64,000 nucleotides of DNA from contig NC_083365.1 of NCBI RefSeq assembly GCF_030254825.1, positions 75,147,754 to 75,211,753 on the forward strand, given 5' to 3'. Origin of the DNA: Meriones unguiculatus (Eukaryota; Chordata; Mammalia; Rodentia; Muridae). The notes beneath the pieces are model-generated. The model was not told the origin of the DNA. It saw nothing but the letters and a program-made list of their open reading frames with translations, and did not search any database. Shown one piece after another: positions 33,196 through 44,547 of this stretch (position 1 is the stretch's first letter; the number at the start of each line of letters is the position of its first letter). The position numbers and the translations under genes were made by a program.

Positions 33196-33944
33196 GCCTT
33201 GATAACACAGAAGGTAGAGAAAAAACTGCTGGCAAGCTTTTCAGATTATCAACCTATTTTAGGTACACGTGTGTTTGCACTTCGTAATTTTTCATTTTTC
33301 TGATACTGTTTTCATCTTTACATCTTGCCTTAGTCTCAGGGGAGTCCTGTCACTCACTGTCAAGGTCCTTTATCAGTCCCTGCCTTTTCCTTTAGCTCCC
33401 TTCTACCCAAATTCCTGTCAAAATTTGTCTGATCTGGCAGGGACTGATTCCTTTCTCTGACTGCCTACTTTGAACAGTGTTTGATGTACTGAGAACACAC
33501 TCAAGGCTTAACACATTCCTCAACTGATGACTGAAAGCATCTGATGTTTTAAAATAAAGGTTTTGTTTAGGCAGAATTATGCCTCTTGCTGAGCACTTTA
33601 TAAGCCTTAAGAGTTAATGACACCCCAGAGCAGATCAAACTACACCCCATTTCTTTATCGAGGTGTCCCTGGTTCAGCAATACAGCTGAAGGAAGGCAAA
33701 GATGTTAGATATATTTTTGGTAGCAGGAAAAAAAAAAAGCTTCCTGCTGCCCATTACTTCCCTTCCCCAAATATCCTTCCCAAAGAGTGGAACCCTCCCC
33801 AGCTAATGTCATCACTGAGGAAAAAGTTGAAAAGAACCTCTACTTGCTGGCTTTGTAGATGGGAAGGGGGACTATGTGCCAAGAATTCAGGTGTCCTCTA
33901 CAAGGGAGGAAAGGCAAGGAAACAAATTATCCTATCAAATGTTT
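33196..33944. other. Unique sequence, no gene seen
   Basis: A 109-codon plus frame (33617-33946) shows no known domain. Confidence 0.45.
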
Positions 33945-34105
33945 AAAAGGATTACAGCCAAGCCAACACATTGGTTATAGCTGAATGAGACTTGTGTCAG
34001 ATTTCTGACCTCCTGTAAAATAATGAATTTGTGATGTTTTAAGCCACTAACTCTGCAGTGATTTGTTATCAACAGTGGAAAACCAGTTCACTGTATTTCA
34101 GAGAC
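33945..34105 (+). mobile_element. Ancient MaLR LTR 3' end (MLT/MST-like)
   Basis: CTTGTGTCAGATTTCTGACC, TAAAATAATGAATTTGTGAT, GTTTTAAGCCACTAACTCTG, TGATTTGTTATCAACAGTGG: the typical poly(A)-signal-to-end layout of mammalian-wide MaLR LTRs. Confidence 0.55.
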
Positions 34106-34849
34106 CTCTTTCCATCTTGGAAATGCAGTCATTATGTAATATATCTCAAATGACTTTCAGCAAAGTTAAATGCTGCCGTATTTATAAAGCTAGGGGTGCC
34201 ACAGGCTCATGCTACTCTCTGCCTCTTCTATGAAATCTTAGAACTATTGGACAGTCAAGTAGTTAAAATATATTTGCATTCACAAATGACTTTTCTAAAT
34301 TGTTGACTGGGTATCATGACTTCTTGAAGTCCTTCAGTGGCTTTTGTTTTCCTTCAATGAAATCCCAGATTCTCAGTATGCTCTGTAAATCTATCCAAGC
34401 AGTCAACCTTAACTATTCTTCCAGCATTCTTTTTCTCCACTTCTAATGTCCCAGACATAGCACTGACTGGAGAACCATCGTATATTCTGTGCTAGGCACT
34501 TTTTCCTTTCTTCCTCTTGTCTTGTTCCTATTTGTTCATGATTCATGCTGGACATTGTCTTTTGATTGGAAACTTTGTTCTCTCAGCCACTCCCCACCGT
34601 CTTCAACACTTGTTTTTCCACGTGGTACTTACCCACATCGGCACTCATCACACTGTTCTGCACCATTGTATGCTCGTGAGTTGTCAGTGAGATGAGAAAG
34701 GTCCCTCTCCAACCTCAGTCACTACCTGTCACCGCACAGAAGGGAGACGCTCAGTAAGCAGTACCTGGTGAATGACAGTGTATCCTGTGCTCAGGTTCTC
34801 AGTCTCTGAAGCTTCTGTTAGGAATGAATAGACTAGATCATGTGTAAAG
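34106..34849. other. Unique sequence, no gene seen
   Basis: No recognised feature. Confidence 0.5.
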
Positions 34850-34861
34850 AGTATACAGTCC

Positions 34862-35396
34862 CCTCCAGGTCCTTCATCTCCCCCTTCTGCACTCTGCCCA
34901 AAGTTTGGCTATGAGTCTCAGCATCTGCTATGATAAACTGCTGGGTAGACTTTCAGAGGCCCTCTGTGGTAGGCTCCTGTCCTGTTCCCTGTTTTCTCCC
35001 TCTTCTGATGGCTATCTCATTTGTCTTCCTAAATGAGGATTGATCATCTTACCCAGGGTCCTCCTTCTTGCTTAGTTTCTTTAGATGTACAGATTTTTAT
35101 GTTTATTCTATATTATATAGCTAATGTCTACTTGTAAATGAATATATACCATGTGTGTCTTTCTGCTTCTGGGACACCTCACTCAGCATGATCTTTTCTA
35201 CTTTCCACCATTTGCCTGCAAATTTCATGATTTCCTTGTTTGTTTGTTTTTTTATTTCTGAGTAGTATTCCATTATGTAAATGTACCACAATTTCTGTAT
35301 CCATTCCTCAGTTGAGGGGCATCTGGGTTGTTTCCAGATTCTGGCTATTAAGAATAATGCTGCTACGAACATGTTGTTGTGTACTTGACCATATTT

Positions 35397-35432
<36 letters not shown>

Positions 35433-36466
35433 TAGGAGTGGTATCTTAAGGTAGCACTATTTCTAATTGTGTGAGAAAGCGCACCAGATTGATTTCCAAA
35501 GTGGCTGTACAAGTTTATATTCCCACCAGCAGTGGAGGAGGGTTCCCCTTTCTCCACATCCTTTCAGCATGTGTTGTCACTTGAGTTTTTGATCTTAGCC
35601 ATTCTGATGGGTTTAAGGTGAAATCATTGGCATAGGAGACAACTTCCTGAACAGAACACCATCAGGACAGGCTCTAAGAGCAACCATCAATAAATGGGAC
35701 CTCATGAAACTGAAAAGCTTCGGTAAAGCAAAGGACTGTCATCAGAAGAAAACAACAGCCTACTGACTAGGAAAGGATCTTCACCAACCCTGTATCTGAC
35801 AGAGGGCTAATATACAGAATGTATAAAGAACTCAAGAAGTTAAAAAGCAAGAAATCAAGTAATCCAATTAAAAAATGGGGTACAGAGCTAAACAGAGAAT
35901 TTTCAATAGAGGAATATCAAATGTCAGAGAAACAGGTAAAGAAATGCTTAATGTTCTTAGTCATCAATGAAATGCAATTCAAAATAATTAAGCTCCACAT
36001 GGAGAGCAACAGAACAAAAAAATCTGGGCACAGGTGTCTTTACTGAGACTGATACTTCAAGTAAGGACCAAACATGGAGGTAACCTAAAACCCCTGCACA
36101 GATATAGCCCATGGCAGCTCAGTGTCCAAGTGGGTTCCATAGTAACGGTAACAGGAGCTGTCTCTGACATGAACTCAGTAGCTGTCTCTTTGATTACCTC
36201 CCCCTGAGGGGAGAGCAGCCTCACCAAGCCACAGAGAAAGACTAGGAAAGACAGGCTTGATGAGTCCTGATAGGCTAGGGTCAGATGGAAGGGGAGGAGG
36301 ACCTCCCCTATCAGTGGGCTTGGAGAGGGGCATGGGAGGAGATGAGGAGGGATTGGGGGATTGGGAGGGGATGAGGGAGGGGACTACAGCTGGGATACAA
36401 AGTGAATAAAATGTAATTAATAAAAATACTCTGAAAATGAAAAAACAAATTTATCAGGAATAAAAT
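34862..36466 (+). mobile_element. Permuted and inverted L1 inside a 12-bp target duplication
   Basis: AGTATACAGTCC flanks both ends (34850-34861 and 36467-36478), so the whole block is one insertion. Inside, 34862-35625 is L1 in antisense, covering ORF2 end to 3' UTR (X to Y in element order). 35626-36008 is L1 in sense, covering the segment just before X. 36009-36425 is L1 in sense from Y to the terminus AAAGTGAATAAAATGTAATT. The inverted block is exactly what is missing between the two sense blocks. A (TA)n tract has grown at 35401-35429. Not coding. Confidence 0.93.
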
Positions 36467-36478
36467 AGTATACAGTCC

Positions 36479-36989
36479 TTTCTTTTAGCACCTTATGAAC
36501 CCCCCCACCCCCCGTCTTCCCTTTTCTCTACTCTAAAGCAGGAGATAAAAACAAAACAAGAGCTGGTGGAGGAGTTTAAACAGCTGTTTTCTTACCTTGT
36601 GAACAGGCTGTGTGCAGCACCTGCGGTGTATACACACCCCTGTGTTTCTGGGAGGAAGCTGTGGCATTTATAATATTCTCAAACGCCACCTAGGGATTCG
36701 ATGCTAACAAGGAATAGTGCTGCAGTTGAGAAATTCGTTCCAATAAACCTTCCTTAACTTCTGGTACCTCCAGTTCAATTTCAAGCCTCTCCCTTTGGGG
36801 AGTTTTGTCTCTACATTCTCACTCAAAGGAAGAAGTTATTTCTGCAATTGCTTAATAGCCAGCTTGAGGATGGAGCCGCCATGAGATGGAGTCCAGGATA
36901 AGATTTATTCCCTATTAGTAAAAGACGATGTTCTTGTGGTGCACTTTTGGTAGAAACGTGGGAAATAAGGTGCAGGAGATGGAATTTTA
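36479..36989. other. Unique sequence, no gene seen
   Basis: Includes a C-rich run near 36500. Confidence 0.45.
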
Positions 36990-37258
36990 TACATACATAC
37001 ATGTGTGTGTGTGGGGGGGGTGTGTGACTGTGCATGCACACATGTGCTGTGTGTGTGCTTGTGTGTGCACATACATGCATGCTTACATGCACTCATGCTG
37101 AAGTGGGTGCTTTAAGAAGCACACAGAGTGTATTAGATTCCCTGGAGCTACAGTTTTAGGCAATTATGAGGTGCCCAGCTTGGTTACCAGGCATTGCTCT
37201 CAGGTCCTTCGGAAAAGCAGCAGGCACACTTCGCCACTGACCACTCTCTCTAGCCCCT
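36990..37258 (-). mobile_element. B2-superfamily SINE with TG-rich tail
   Basis: Tail ACATACATACATGTGTGTGT and G8, then antisense body CCCTGGAGCTACAGTTTTAG and head CTGACCACTCTCTCTAGCCC. Confidence 0.7.
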
Positions 37259-37869
37259 AAATGGGATTTTATATTTTTGTAGGAAAGATAGGAACTTGGA
37301 AGATTCTATTTGCTTCATCGCCTGCTTTGAAGAAAATTTCAGATATTCCATAATAATTGGCCTGAATTACATCCTGTGTGTATATAAACTCCCTAACTGG
37401 GGTATCCTGCATTTCAGGGGCCATCAGGGAAAAACATAAAAATATCTTCCACTCGCTCCTTTTCATCAAGCGTGGTGAAGTGGAGAGAGACCAGAGAGCG
37501 ACAGGTGAGAGTGGATTCAGATCCTTTGGTTAATGGGGATCGTTCTTGCAGAGCTAGACACATGGCGTGTTCTCCAGACAGACAGCGATGGCGCGTGCAG
37601 AGGTGCTTCTGTAAATAACGGCATGTGCAAACTTGGGTCCTTCCATTTAAAGTGCCGAGGAGGGCCACACCCCCTCCCAAAGCCAGGGCTGTGTCTCCGT
37701 GACCCGAGTTGGAAGACCTGCTCTTAGGAGGAAAATGATTTCTGACCACAGTCCTCTGTAGACCGCTGTGAAAACTGAGACAGAGCAGGCAAGGAGGGGC
37801 TGGCCTCTATGTCTTCATTTAGCGCAGACCCGCCCTGAATGTGCCATCAGCTACCTGTACGAGACATGA
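37259..37869. other. Unique sequence, no gene seen
   Basis: A 111-codon minus frame (37414-37749) without recognisable domains. Confidence 0.45.
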
Positions 37870-38300
37870 AAGGAGGGGCTAAGGAGATGGCTCAGGTGTT
37901 ACAGTGCTTGCCACGCAAGGATGAGGGCCTGCATTTGGTTCCCAGAACACATGGCCTGCCTGCCTGTGCACCAGAGAATTGGCACACGTCTGAGACTAAG
38001 TATGTGTGTGTAACATACATATACATACACATACGTAAACATAAAATCATACACATATACATACATGCTGTGTGCTGTGTCATGCTCTGTAGAAGCAGAC
38101 AGATTCCTGGGGCCCACTGGCCAGTCAGCCTTGCTGAATCAGTGATTTCCAGGTAAAGAGAGACCTTGTGGTGGGCCCAAACCAACAGGATGAATAGTGA
38201 CCAGAGGAACAACACCCAAAGTTGACACACACCCTCATGCACACACACACACACACACACACACACTCATGCACACACTCATCCTCACATACCAAAGGAG
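37870..38300 (+). mobile_element. B3 SINE with internal ACATACAT expansion and CA tail
   Basis: GGGGCTAAGGAGATGGCTCA, TGCTTGCCACGCAAGGATGA, then an ACATAC-rich insert (38005-38075), GCAGACAGATTCCTGGGGCC, GTGATTTCCAGGTAAAGAGA and a (CA)n tail at 38237-38266. Confidence 0.82.
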
Positions 38301-39885
38301 CAGATGAGAGAGCCAGGGCAGCCTTGTAATTCACTGCATTCATTCAGTTAAGTGGCCAGCCACTCAGAATGTCTACACTGAAGCAAGTGTCTTGCTAACA
38401 CACAGGCAGAATGGCCACAGAGGCTGCTGATTTCAGTAGTTAATCGACTCTTAATCTTTATTTTTTCTACTGTGTATCAATGGCTATGTTTGTACTCATT
38501 CGAGCCAAGCTATGAGTGAGACGTTGTGATGATGGCGACGATGGACTGTGGTGCCTAAGAAGCTCACCGCTAGTCATGTTCCACAGCCTCCATTGTAGAA
38601 CAACATTCCTATACTGAGCAAGCGTGGATCCCCCTTCTTTGCTTTTTGATTTGCCTTTCCTCTTGTAGGGATAATGTCCCTTTAAAAGTTACGTTTTTGG
38701 AATCTGATTTTGGTTGGGTGTAACAGGTTGGTGATCTCTTGCTCAAATTCTGCTTTAATTATCATCTTTAGTTTTTTTATAATCATGACACTATCAGGTA
38801 GAAAAACCTCAAGGAGTTCTTTTCTCTTCATTGTGGAATATCTCAATTTGTCTATGGAACAAAAAATAGAATTTCTTTATATTTTCTTTTAAACCATACA
38901 CATCCTGAGTCACTCCCTTATTTCTAGAGCTAGCTTTTCTCTTTCCCTCCCTGCACCTTTTATCATTTGGCTTATGGACTCACACATACTGCTTCACATT
39001 TTATCAGAACCAGGGCTTTTCTTCTGAATCGTGCTGATGCCTGCTTGAACTCGGTGTTCTTTTTCATTTGAAGATCCTGAATAATTTTCCTTTAGCTCTG
39101 CGGGTGGCTAACAGCGAGCTGCAGCTCATAGCCACTTCTGCGCTACCGTGACCAGTGACCGCCCTCTACCTAGTACCGCATTCACAGAGCAGGTTCACGA
39201 TTAAGTGCATGTGTAAATCTGTCTTCTTTTAAGTTCTCTCTCTCTTCATTTTGTGCTATCTTTGTCCTCAGGTAGATCCCTTGTGGCTATAAATAAGACA
39301 TAACATTTTAGGATGAATATTTATCTTACTTCAGAAGATCTCTGGGCTTGGGATCCTCATTGAATTAGGAATTTTATATGTAAGTATGGAGTAGAGGGTT
39401 TTAAGAAGTTAGAAAAAGCACTTTTCAATGTTGGGTTTAAGGACAAGACAAGAAAGGTCTTATTTAAAATTCCTCATAAATTATAACTTCATTAATGAAG
39501 TAAAGAAGGACATGCCCTCACATCTCTCAGTGTTTTCTGTGTTATTTGTTATGGTCAATGGTATGTGTCTGGAGAACACATGTTGATTGATTTAAAAGTT
39601 TAGATCAATTTATAACAGACGGGAAAGTTTAGAGGGGACAAAGATGAATAAATCCCAACTTTTCAGCGGGAGAAGCTCAATAGTCATAAATCCAGGTAGA
39701 GGATAAGATGGTCTCTGTCCTAGGACATTGTCATACCCCTTGTTTGTTATAACATTCATTATATAGCATTATAATCATGACTTCTCCTGTTTGGCTGCCT
39801 GACTGTAAGCTTCTTGATTACTAAATATTTAAAAACTTTTCTTGTCACTCATTAAAATACTGTTTAAATATTTATTTTTTATTGA
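38301..39885. other. Unique sequence, no gene seen
   Basis: About 1.6 kb, AT-rich, no frame above 60 codons. Confidence 0.5.
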
Positions 39886-40162
39886 TTGATTCATTTATTC
39901 AGTGTGTGTGTGCACATATGTGTTCAGGTATCCATGGAAGCTCATGCAATTTTTACCAGCATCTCTTCTCCCCCAACCCCCTCCAGGGGAGGCTTTGTTT
40001 TTGCTTTATGTTTTTATGTGGCTTGATGTTTTGTCTGAAGGATGGTGTAGGATTCCCTAGGACAGACAGTTGTGAGCTGCCATGCAGGTGCTGGGAATTG
40101 AACCTGGGGCCTCTGGAAGAGCAGCCAGTGTTCTTAACTGCTGGGCCATCTCTTCAGCCCAC
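39886..40162 (-). mobile_element. B2 SINE
   Basis: Antisense: TG-rich tail, AGACAGTTGTGAGCTGCCAT, GTGCTGGGAATTGAACCTGG, TTAACTGCTGGGCCATCTCT. Confidence 0.9.
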
Positions 40163-40515
40163 CAGCATCTCTTTTGCTCACTTCATTAGCTAAATTTTCT
40201 CTCATAGGAGAAGGCTTTCCCAACACAGCCCAAGAAAGCATATGCATATAGCTGTTCCTACCGGTGATGACAGAATCAGTCTTTAAATTTTGCTGAATGA
40301 ATAGTTTCAGAGTTAAATATTTTTGTGTTTCTTATTTGTTTCACTCCATTTCTTCAAAATTCTGTTTTAATTATTTTTAGTTCCTCAGTTCATTGCAACC
40401 ATAATTTATTTTTTATCCTTGGATATTTTTTGACTCTTCATTTGAAAATGGAGTATCGCCTCTAAGTATTTTTGGCATTGTGCTCTTACCTTAATACATG
40501 ACTGTAAAAAGAGAT
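40163..40515. other. Unique sequence, no gene seen
   Basis: T-rich, no recognised feature. Confidence 0.45.
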
Positions 40516-40700
40516 TGAAAATATGTGTGTGCATGTGTATATGTGAGTGTGAGTGCCTCTGGAAGCAAGGAGGGTGCTGATTTCCTCAGACTGGAATTGT
40601 AGATGATTGGGGACATCCTGTGTGGGTGCTAGGACACAAGCTGTGTCCTCGGCAAGAGTAACATGAACTCTTATTTCCAAGCCCTTTCTCTGGCCCCACT
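40516..40700 (-). mobile_element. B2 SINE, diverged
   Basis: Antisense: GTGTGTGCATGTGTATATGT, GTGTGGGTGCTAGGACACAA, CCAAGCCCTTTCTCTGGCCC. Confidence 0.72.
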
Positions 40701-41208
40701 ATGTGAATTTTGTGTCATGAGTTCCTGTGTGTAAGAGACCACCACTAAGAACTCTTTATTTAATTTTCCAGAAAGAGCTTCCTGTCCCTGCAACCTTGCA
40801 TGGTGACTTCTTGAGATAAACACTCAGTGTCTGGAGATGACGCTATCTTTTAGATGTTGACTCTTTAGTCTACATTGGTAGAGGCAGAGTGAACTAGAGT
40901 TATGAATCAAGGTAATGGATTTCTTTCTGGGTAGTGAGGAAATGATTCATTTCTTTGTCTTCTATTTCTTTATAAGAAACACAGATAACAGAACCTTATG
41001 CTTCAGGCTTCTGTGATAATAAATCACATTTTATTTAATTGCTATCGTTATTTTGACTGCTGTATTTTATCAATAATGAGAGGTGGCCACTGTCCAGAGT
41101 TCTGAACAAAGCCCATTAGCATAGGAACAAGGAGTGTATGTCTAGGTTTAGTCTAACTAGGGAAGCTTCGCTTTGAACAGAAAAATCTGACATAAAACAA
41201 AACAGGAA
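40701..41208. other. Unique sequence, no gene seen
   Basis: No recognised feature. Confidence 0.45.
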
Positions 41209-41400
41209 GGTATAGAGATAGCTCAGTTGTAAAGAGTGCTTGCTGCTCTTGTAGAAAACCTCAGTTCAGTCCTAAGACATACTTTGTGTGGTTCACAGTC
41301 ACCTGTAACTTCAGCTCCAGGGGCCCTTCCTTTGTCATCTTCTGGCCCTCAGGGCAGGCGCACTCACGTGCACACTTATACATGATTTAAGATAAAACAA
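41209..41400 (+). mobile_element. B2 SINE
   Basis: AGAGATAGCTCAGTTGTAAA, TGCTGCTCTTGTAGAAAACC, TGTAACTTCAGCTCCAGGGG, CATCTTCTGGCCCTCAGGGC. Confidence 0.85.
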
Positions 41401-42120
41401 ACCTGACACTAAATTGATCATAGATTATAAGGTGTAAAAGTTCAAAAATGATCATCAATGCTTATTTGCCTTGTACTTCAAATAATTTCTATATTTAATA
41501 ATTCATTTGTCCATGTAGAAAATAAATATTTATTTGTTGTTAAGGACAAGCAAACCAAGAAGCCTGATTTTATTTGTCTTTTCAACAATGGGTTGAGTAA
41601 TATAAACAATGCTACTGAAAGGTATGTTTAAGATTTACATGGGAGTTTTGTATGCAAACCAGAGAGTCCCTTTCCTAGACCTTGGTGGGTGTGGGATGAT
41701 CTCTAAGCCTCCAACTTCTTATTCCTTCAATGGGTTTTGGACCATACTGTGAACACTATTGGTTTATTAGATGTGAAAACTCTGCACAGTGTCAGAATTA
41801 AGTCTGAGGAAGTAACAGCAACATTCTGCTTGATCTTGTTAAAGGTATGGATTAGTGACAGTAGGGAAGAGACTTTCTGAAACAGTACTGTGTCACTTAG
41901 TGATTAATAGAATGCATTTAAACATATGACAACATCTAATTCCTTGATTAAAGGTACACAGATCAAAATTATGAGATTGGGCTGATATCAGAAGTTCATT
42001 GTCAACAGAGGGACAGTGTGGGAAATACCTGATTCATTTCCGTTTACTTTTCCAGCAGAAAATTAAACCTTGTAAAAACTAGAGGTGAGTTGAACCTTGC
42101 CTCCTTCTGGCTACTGGAAG
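41401..42120. other. Unique sequence, no gene seen
   Basis: AT-rich, no recognised feature. Confidence 0.5.
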
Positions 42121-42329
42121 GTCTAAGTTTCTCAACCTGTGGTCTTGACCCCTTTGGGGGATGAACATTACCTTTTCATGGGGGTCAAGTATCAGATATC
42201 CTGCATATCCGATATTTACATTATGATTCATAACAGTAGAAAATTACAGTTATGAAGTAGTAAGGAAATAATAGGGAACTTTATTTAAGGATTGCAGCGT
42301 TAGGAGTGTTGAGAACCGCTGGTCTAACA
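42121..42329. mobile_element. Non-autonomous hAT transposon, SPIN-like
   Basis: Left end reads TTTCTCAACCTGTGGTC and TTGACCCCTTTGGGGGATGA; the core has ATATCCTGCATATCCGATAT, TACATTATGATTCATAACAG and TTACAGTTATGAAGTAGTAA; the right end reversed is CCAGCGGTTCTCAAC. These match the terminal repeat CAG(T/C)GGTTCTCAAC and core of the SPIN hAT family as I know it. GTCTAA occurs at 42121 and in GTCTAACA at 42322-42329, consistent with an 8-bp hAT duplication whose left copy and terminal CAG have eroded. It carries no transposase. Confidence 0.82.
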
Positions 42330-42725
42330 AAATGTAGGAAAATTTCTCACTCTAGGTTTTGATCCTCCCACACCCCTTATGCTCACCAAGTGTAGTTTGG
42401 AGGCTCTGGAATCACTTTGATCTTCTTCCCTGTTTCTACAGCAATTCCCCAAGACTTAGGATTCTTATGAGCTGCCCTCTGAAAGGATTGGTTTTTTACA
42501 GTTATTTCAGATGGCTCTAGAATTTTCTAAATGTGTAGCACCAATACATTCCCAGTTCTGAAGGTCTGTGTCGGTTGTTTCTTTTCTGGGTGATGGCTGT
42601 TTGACTTTGTACACTGGGATAAATGTGGGATCTTCTTCCTTCTTTCCAAAAAGGGACAGGCTTAGTCATCAGATTGTTCTAAATATTTTTCTTTCATAAT
42701 AAACTTAATTTTTAAAATTTGAGCT
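42330..42725. other. Unique sequence, no gene seen
   Basis: No recognised feature. Confidence 0.45.
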
Positions 42726-42925
42726 TTATTTATTTTAATGTGTGTGTGTTTGTGTTCATGCATGTGAGTATGTGTGCAAGCATACATATATGCTTATGTG
42801 GAGATAACAGGGTCACTTTCAGGAGCTGGTTCTCCCTTACCATGTGAGTCCTGGGGATTAAACTCAGGTTGTCAGGCTTGGTGTCAGGTGTCTTTATTCA
42901 CTCAGATATCTCACTGGATCGTGCA
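42726..42925 (-). mobile_element. B2-superfamily SINE
   Basis: Antisense: TG-rich tail, TCAGGAGCTGGTTCTCCCTT, CCTGGGGATTAAACTCAGGT, TCACTCAGATATCTCACTGG. Confidence 0.78.
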
Positions 42926-42930
42926 TACTC

Positions 42931-42931
42931 T

Positions 42932-42971
<40 letters not shown>
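42931..42971. repeat. (CTAT)n microsatellite
   Basis: About ten CTAT units lying against the T-rich tail of the next SINE. Confidence 0.95.
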
Positions 42972-43125
42972 TGTTTTTTTTTTTTTTGAGACAAGCTTTC
43001 TCTGTGTAGCTCTAACTGTTCTGTAACTCACTTTGTAGAACAGGCTGTCCACCAACTTGGAGATTTACCTGTCTCTGCCTTCCAAGTGCTGGGATTAAAG
43101 GGGTGCTCCACCATGCCAGACACAT
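42972..43125 (-). mobile_element. B1 SINE
   Basis: Antisense: poly(T), GAGACAAGCTTTCTCTGTGT, ACTCACTTTGTAGAACAGGC, CTCTGCCTTCCAAGTGCTGG, GATTAAAGGGGTGCTCCACC. A 7SL-derived rodent retroposon. Confidence 0.95.
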
Positions 43126-44365
43126 TTTCTTAAAATGGAAAAAGCAAAATTTTAATAGTATAGGCTGTTGCCGCTGTTCTTGGTTGTTTTCCAGAGGCTG
43201 AAGGTAAGTCCCTATTGTTGGAGACATTATGGACTTCAAACACAGGTCTTTGTTCTCCCTGAGGACTAGCTTTCATAATGCTGAAAGGTACTATCCAAAC
43301 TGCTCCTAGAGGGAAGCATCCAATACTCCTACCCGGCTCTGCCATCTATGAACCACAACAATGACAAGTGGGGCAAGATATCCTTATGGGTGTGATAGTG
43401 GCATTCATATCTGGGTGGTAACAACAGCTGTCTAATGTGTTCAAGGCCTGTCAACGGAAAAGAAATCATCCTGTTACTGGAAACGTAGCCAACACCCAGG
43501 GTTAGTGAGGTCATTGATCTTAAAGAAGAACTTCCTACTGCCAGCTTAATAAGTTAGCATACTTCCTAACTGGATTCCAAATACTTATCCTTATAACCAC
43601 AGATAACTGTAGCTCTCACCTCTCATCAGAGAAGGTTCTCTGCAGTAGAGACAGAGCATTATGGAAAACCACAAATGGGCAAAACTCAGAGAACAACTGA
43701 TTGTGCCATTTAGAGCCCCAAAGGATACACCTGTAATGCAACTTTTATGGTTAAGGTTTGGGAAATATCACAGCAGAGGATGTGGAAAGACTGTAAGAGG
43801 TAGGGGACCAAGAAATCTGCTGTGAAATTTTGTCCTCTAGAAATGACAGGGAAGCATTGACACCCATGAAACCTCAACAGTAGGGTACCTAAACCAATAC
43901 CAGGACAACACTAAGAGATGTGGTGACATGGAATGGTGAGATGTCATGGGTCCTAACAGGCAACTAAGGGATATAGACAGTGGAGGGATTAGACTTCCCA
44001 GGAGATGATCCCACAACTGGTGATCTAATACTGAGCAGTATCCCTGAAAAGAAGGAGAAGGAGGAGGAGGAGGAGGAGGAGGAGGAGGAGGAGGAGGAGG
44101 AGGAGGAGGAGGAGAAGGAGGAGGAGAAGAAGAAGAAGAAGAAGAAGAAGAAGAAGAAGAAGAAGAAGAAGAAGAAATATATATATATATAAAACACTAA
44201 ATGGGCTCAGCATGTTGCATCTGTACCTTTATCGATGTCTGTATCTCTCTATATAATAGTTAAATAAAAAAGAGGCTGTGAATTTGTCATAGAAGAGATA
44301 GGAGGTAGGAAGGGGAAAATGATGTAATTATATTTGAATTTGAAAAAAGAAAAACCAAAATGAAA
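43126..44365 (+). mobile_element. Lx-type L1 3' UTR
   Basis: Old L1 3' UTR: AACTTCCTACTGCCAGCTTA, TAACCACAGATAACTGTAGC, GAAAATGACAGG-type purine stretches, TATCCCTGAAAAGAAGGAG, then a compound microsatellite, and the end ATGATGTAATTATATTTGAA. The left boundary is approximate. Confidence 0.72.
44051..44192. repeat. Compound (GGA)n(GAA)n(AT)n tract
   Basis: About 60 bp GGA, then about 55 bp GAA, then (AT)n. It lies inside an Lx 3' UTR. Read in L1-sense direction the GGA-then-GAA order is the same as in the tract at 1305-1467. Confidence 0.95.
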
Positions 44366-44535
44366 AAATTAATAGTGTGTCTTTCTTGTTATAATACAAA
44401 GACAATAATTAGTACTTCAGTTGCAAGAATAATAAAATGATTGATATTTTTAGCCCACAAAAGAAGGGAATCTGTGCTGTCAGCATACTCACTTGCTATG
44501 AGTATCAACTTGTAAACCTTAATGCAGATTGCAGC
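44366..44535. other. No recognised feature
   Basis: AT-rich DNA between two L1s. Confidence 0.4.
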
Positions 44536-44547
44536 TACCAGTTTTTT

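Noticed and set aside
34862..36466. Two separate L1s lying head to head
   Set aside because: A single perfect 12-bp duplication surrounds the whole block and the pieces are complementary in element coordinates, so one insertion is the simpler reading.
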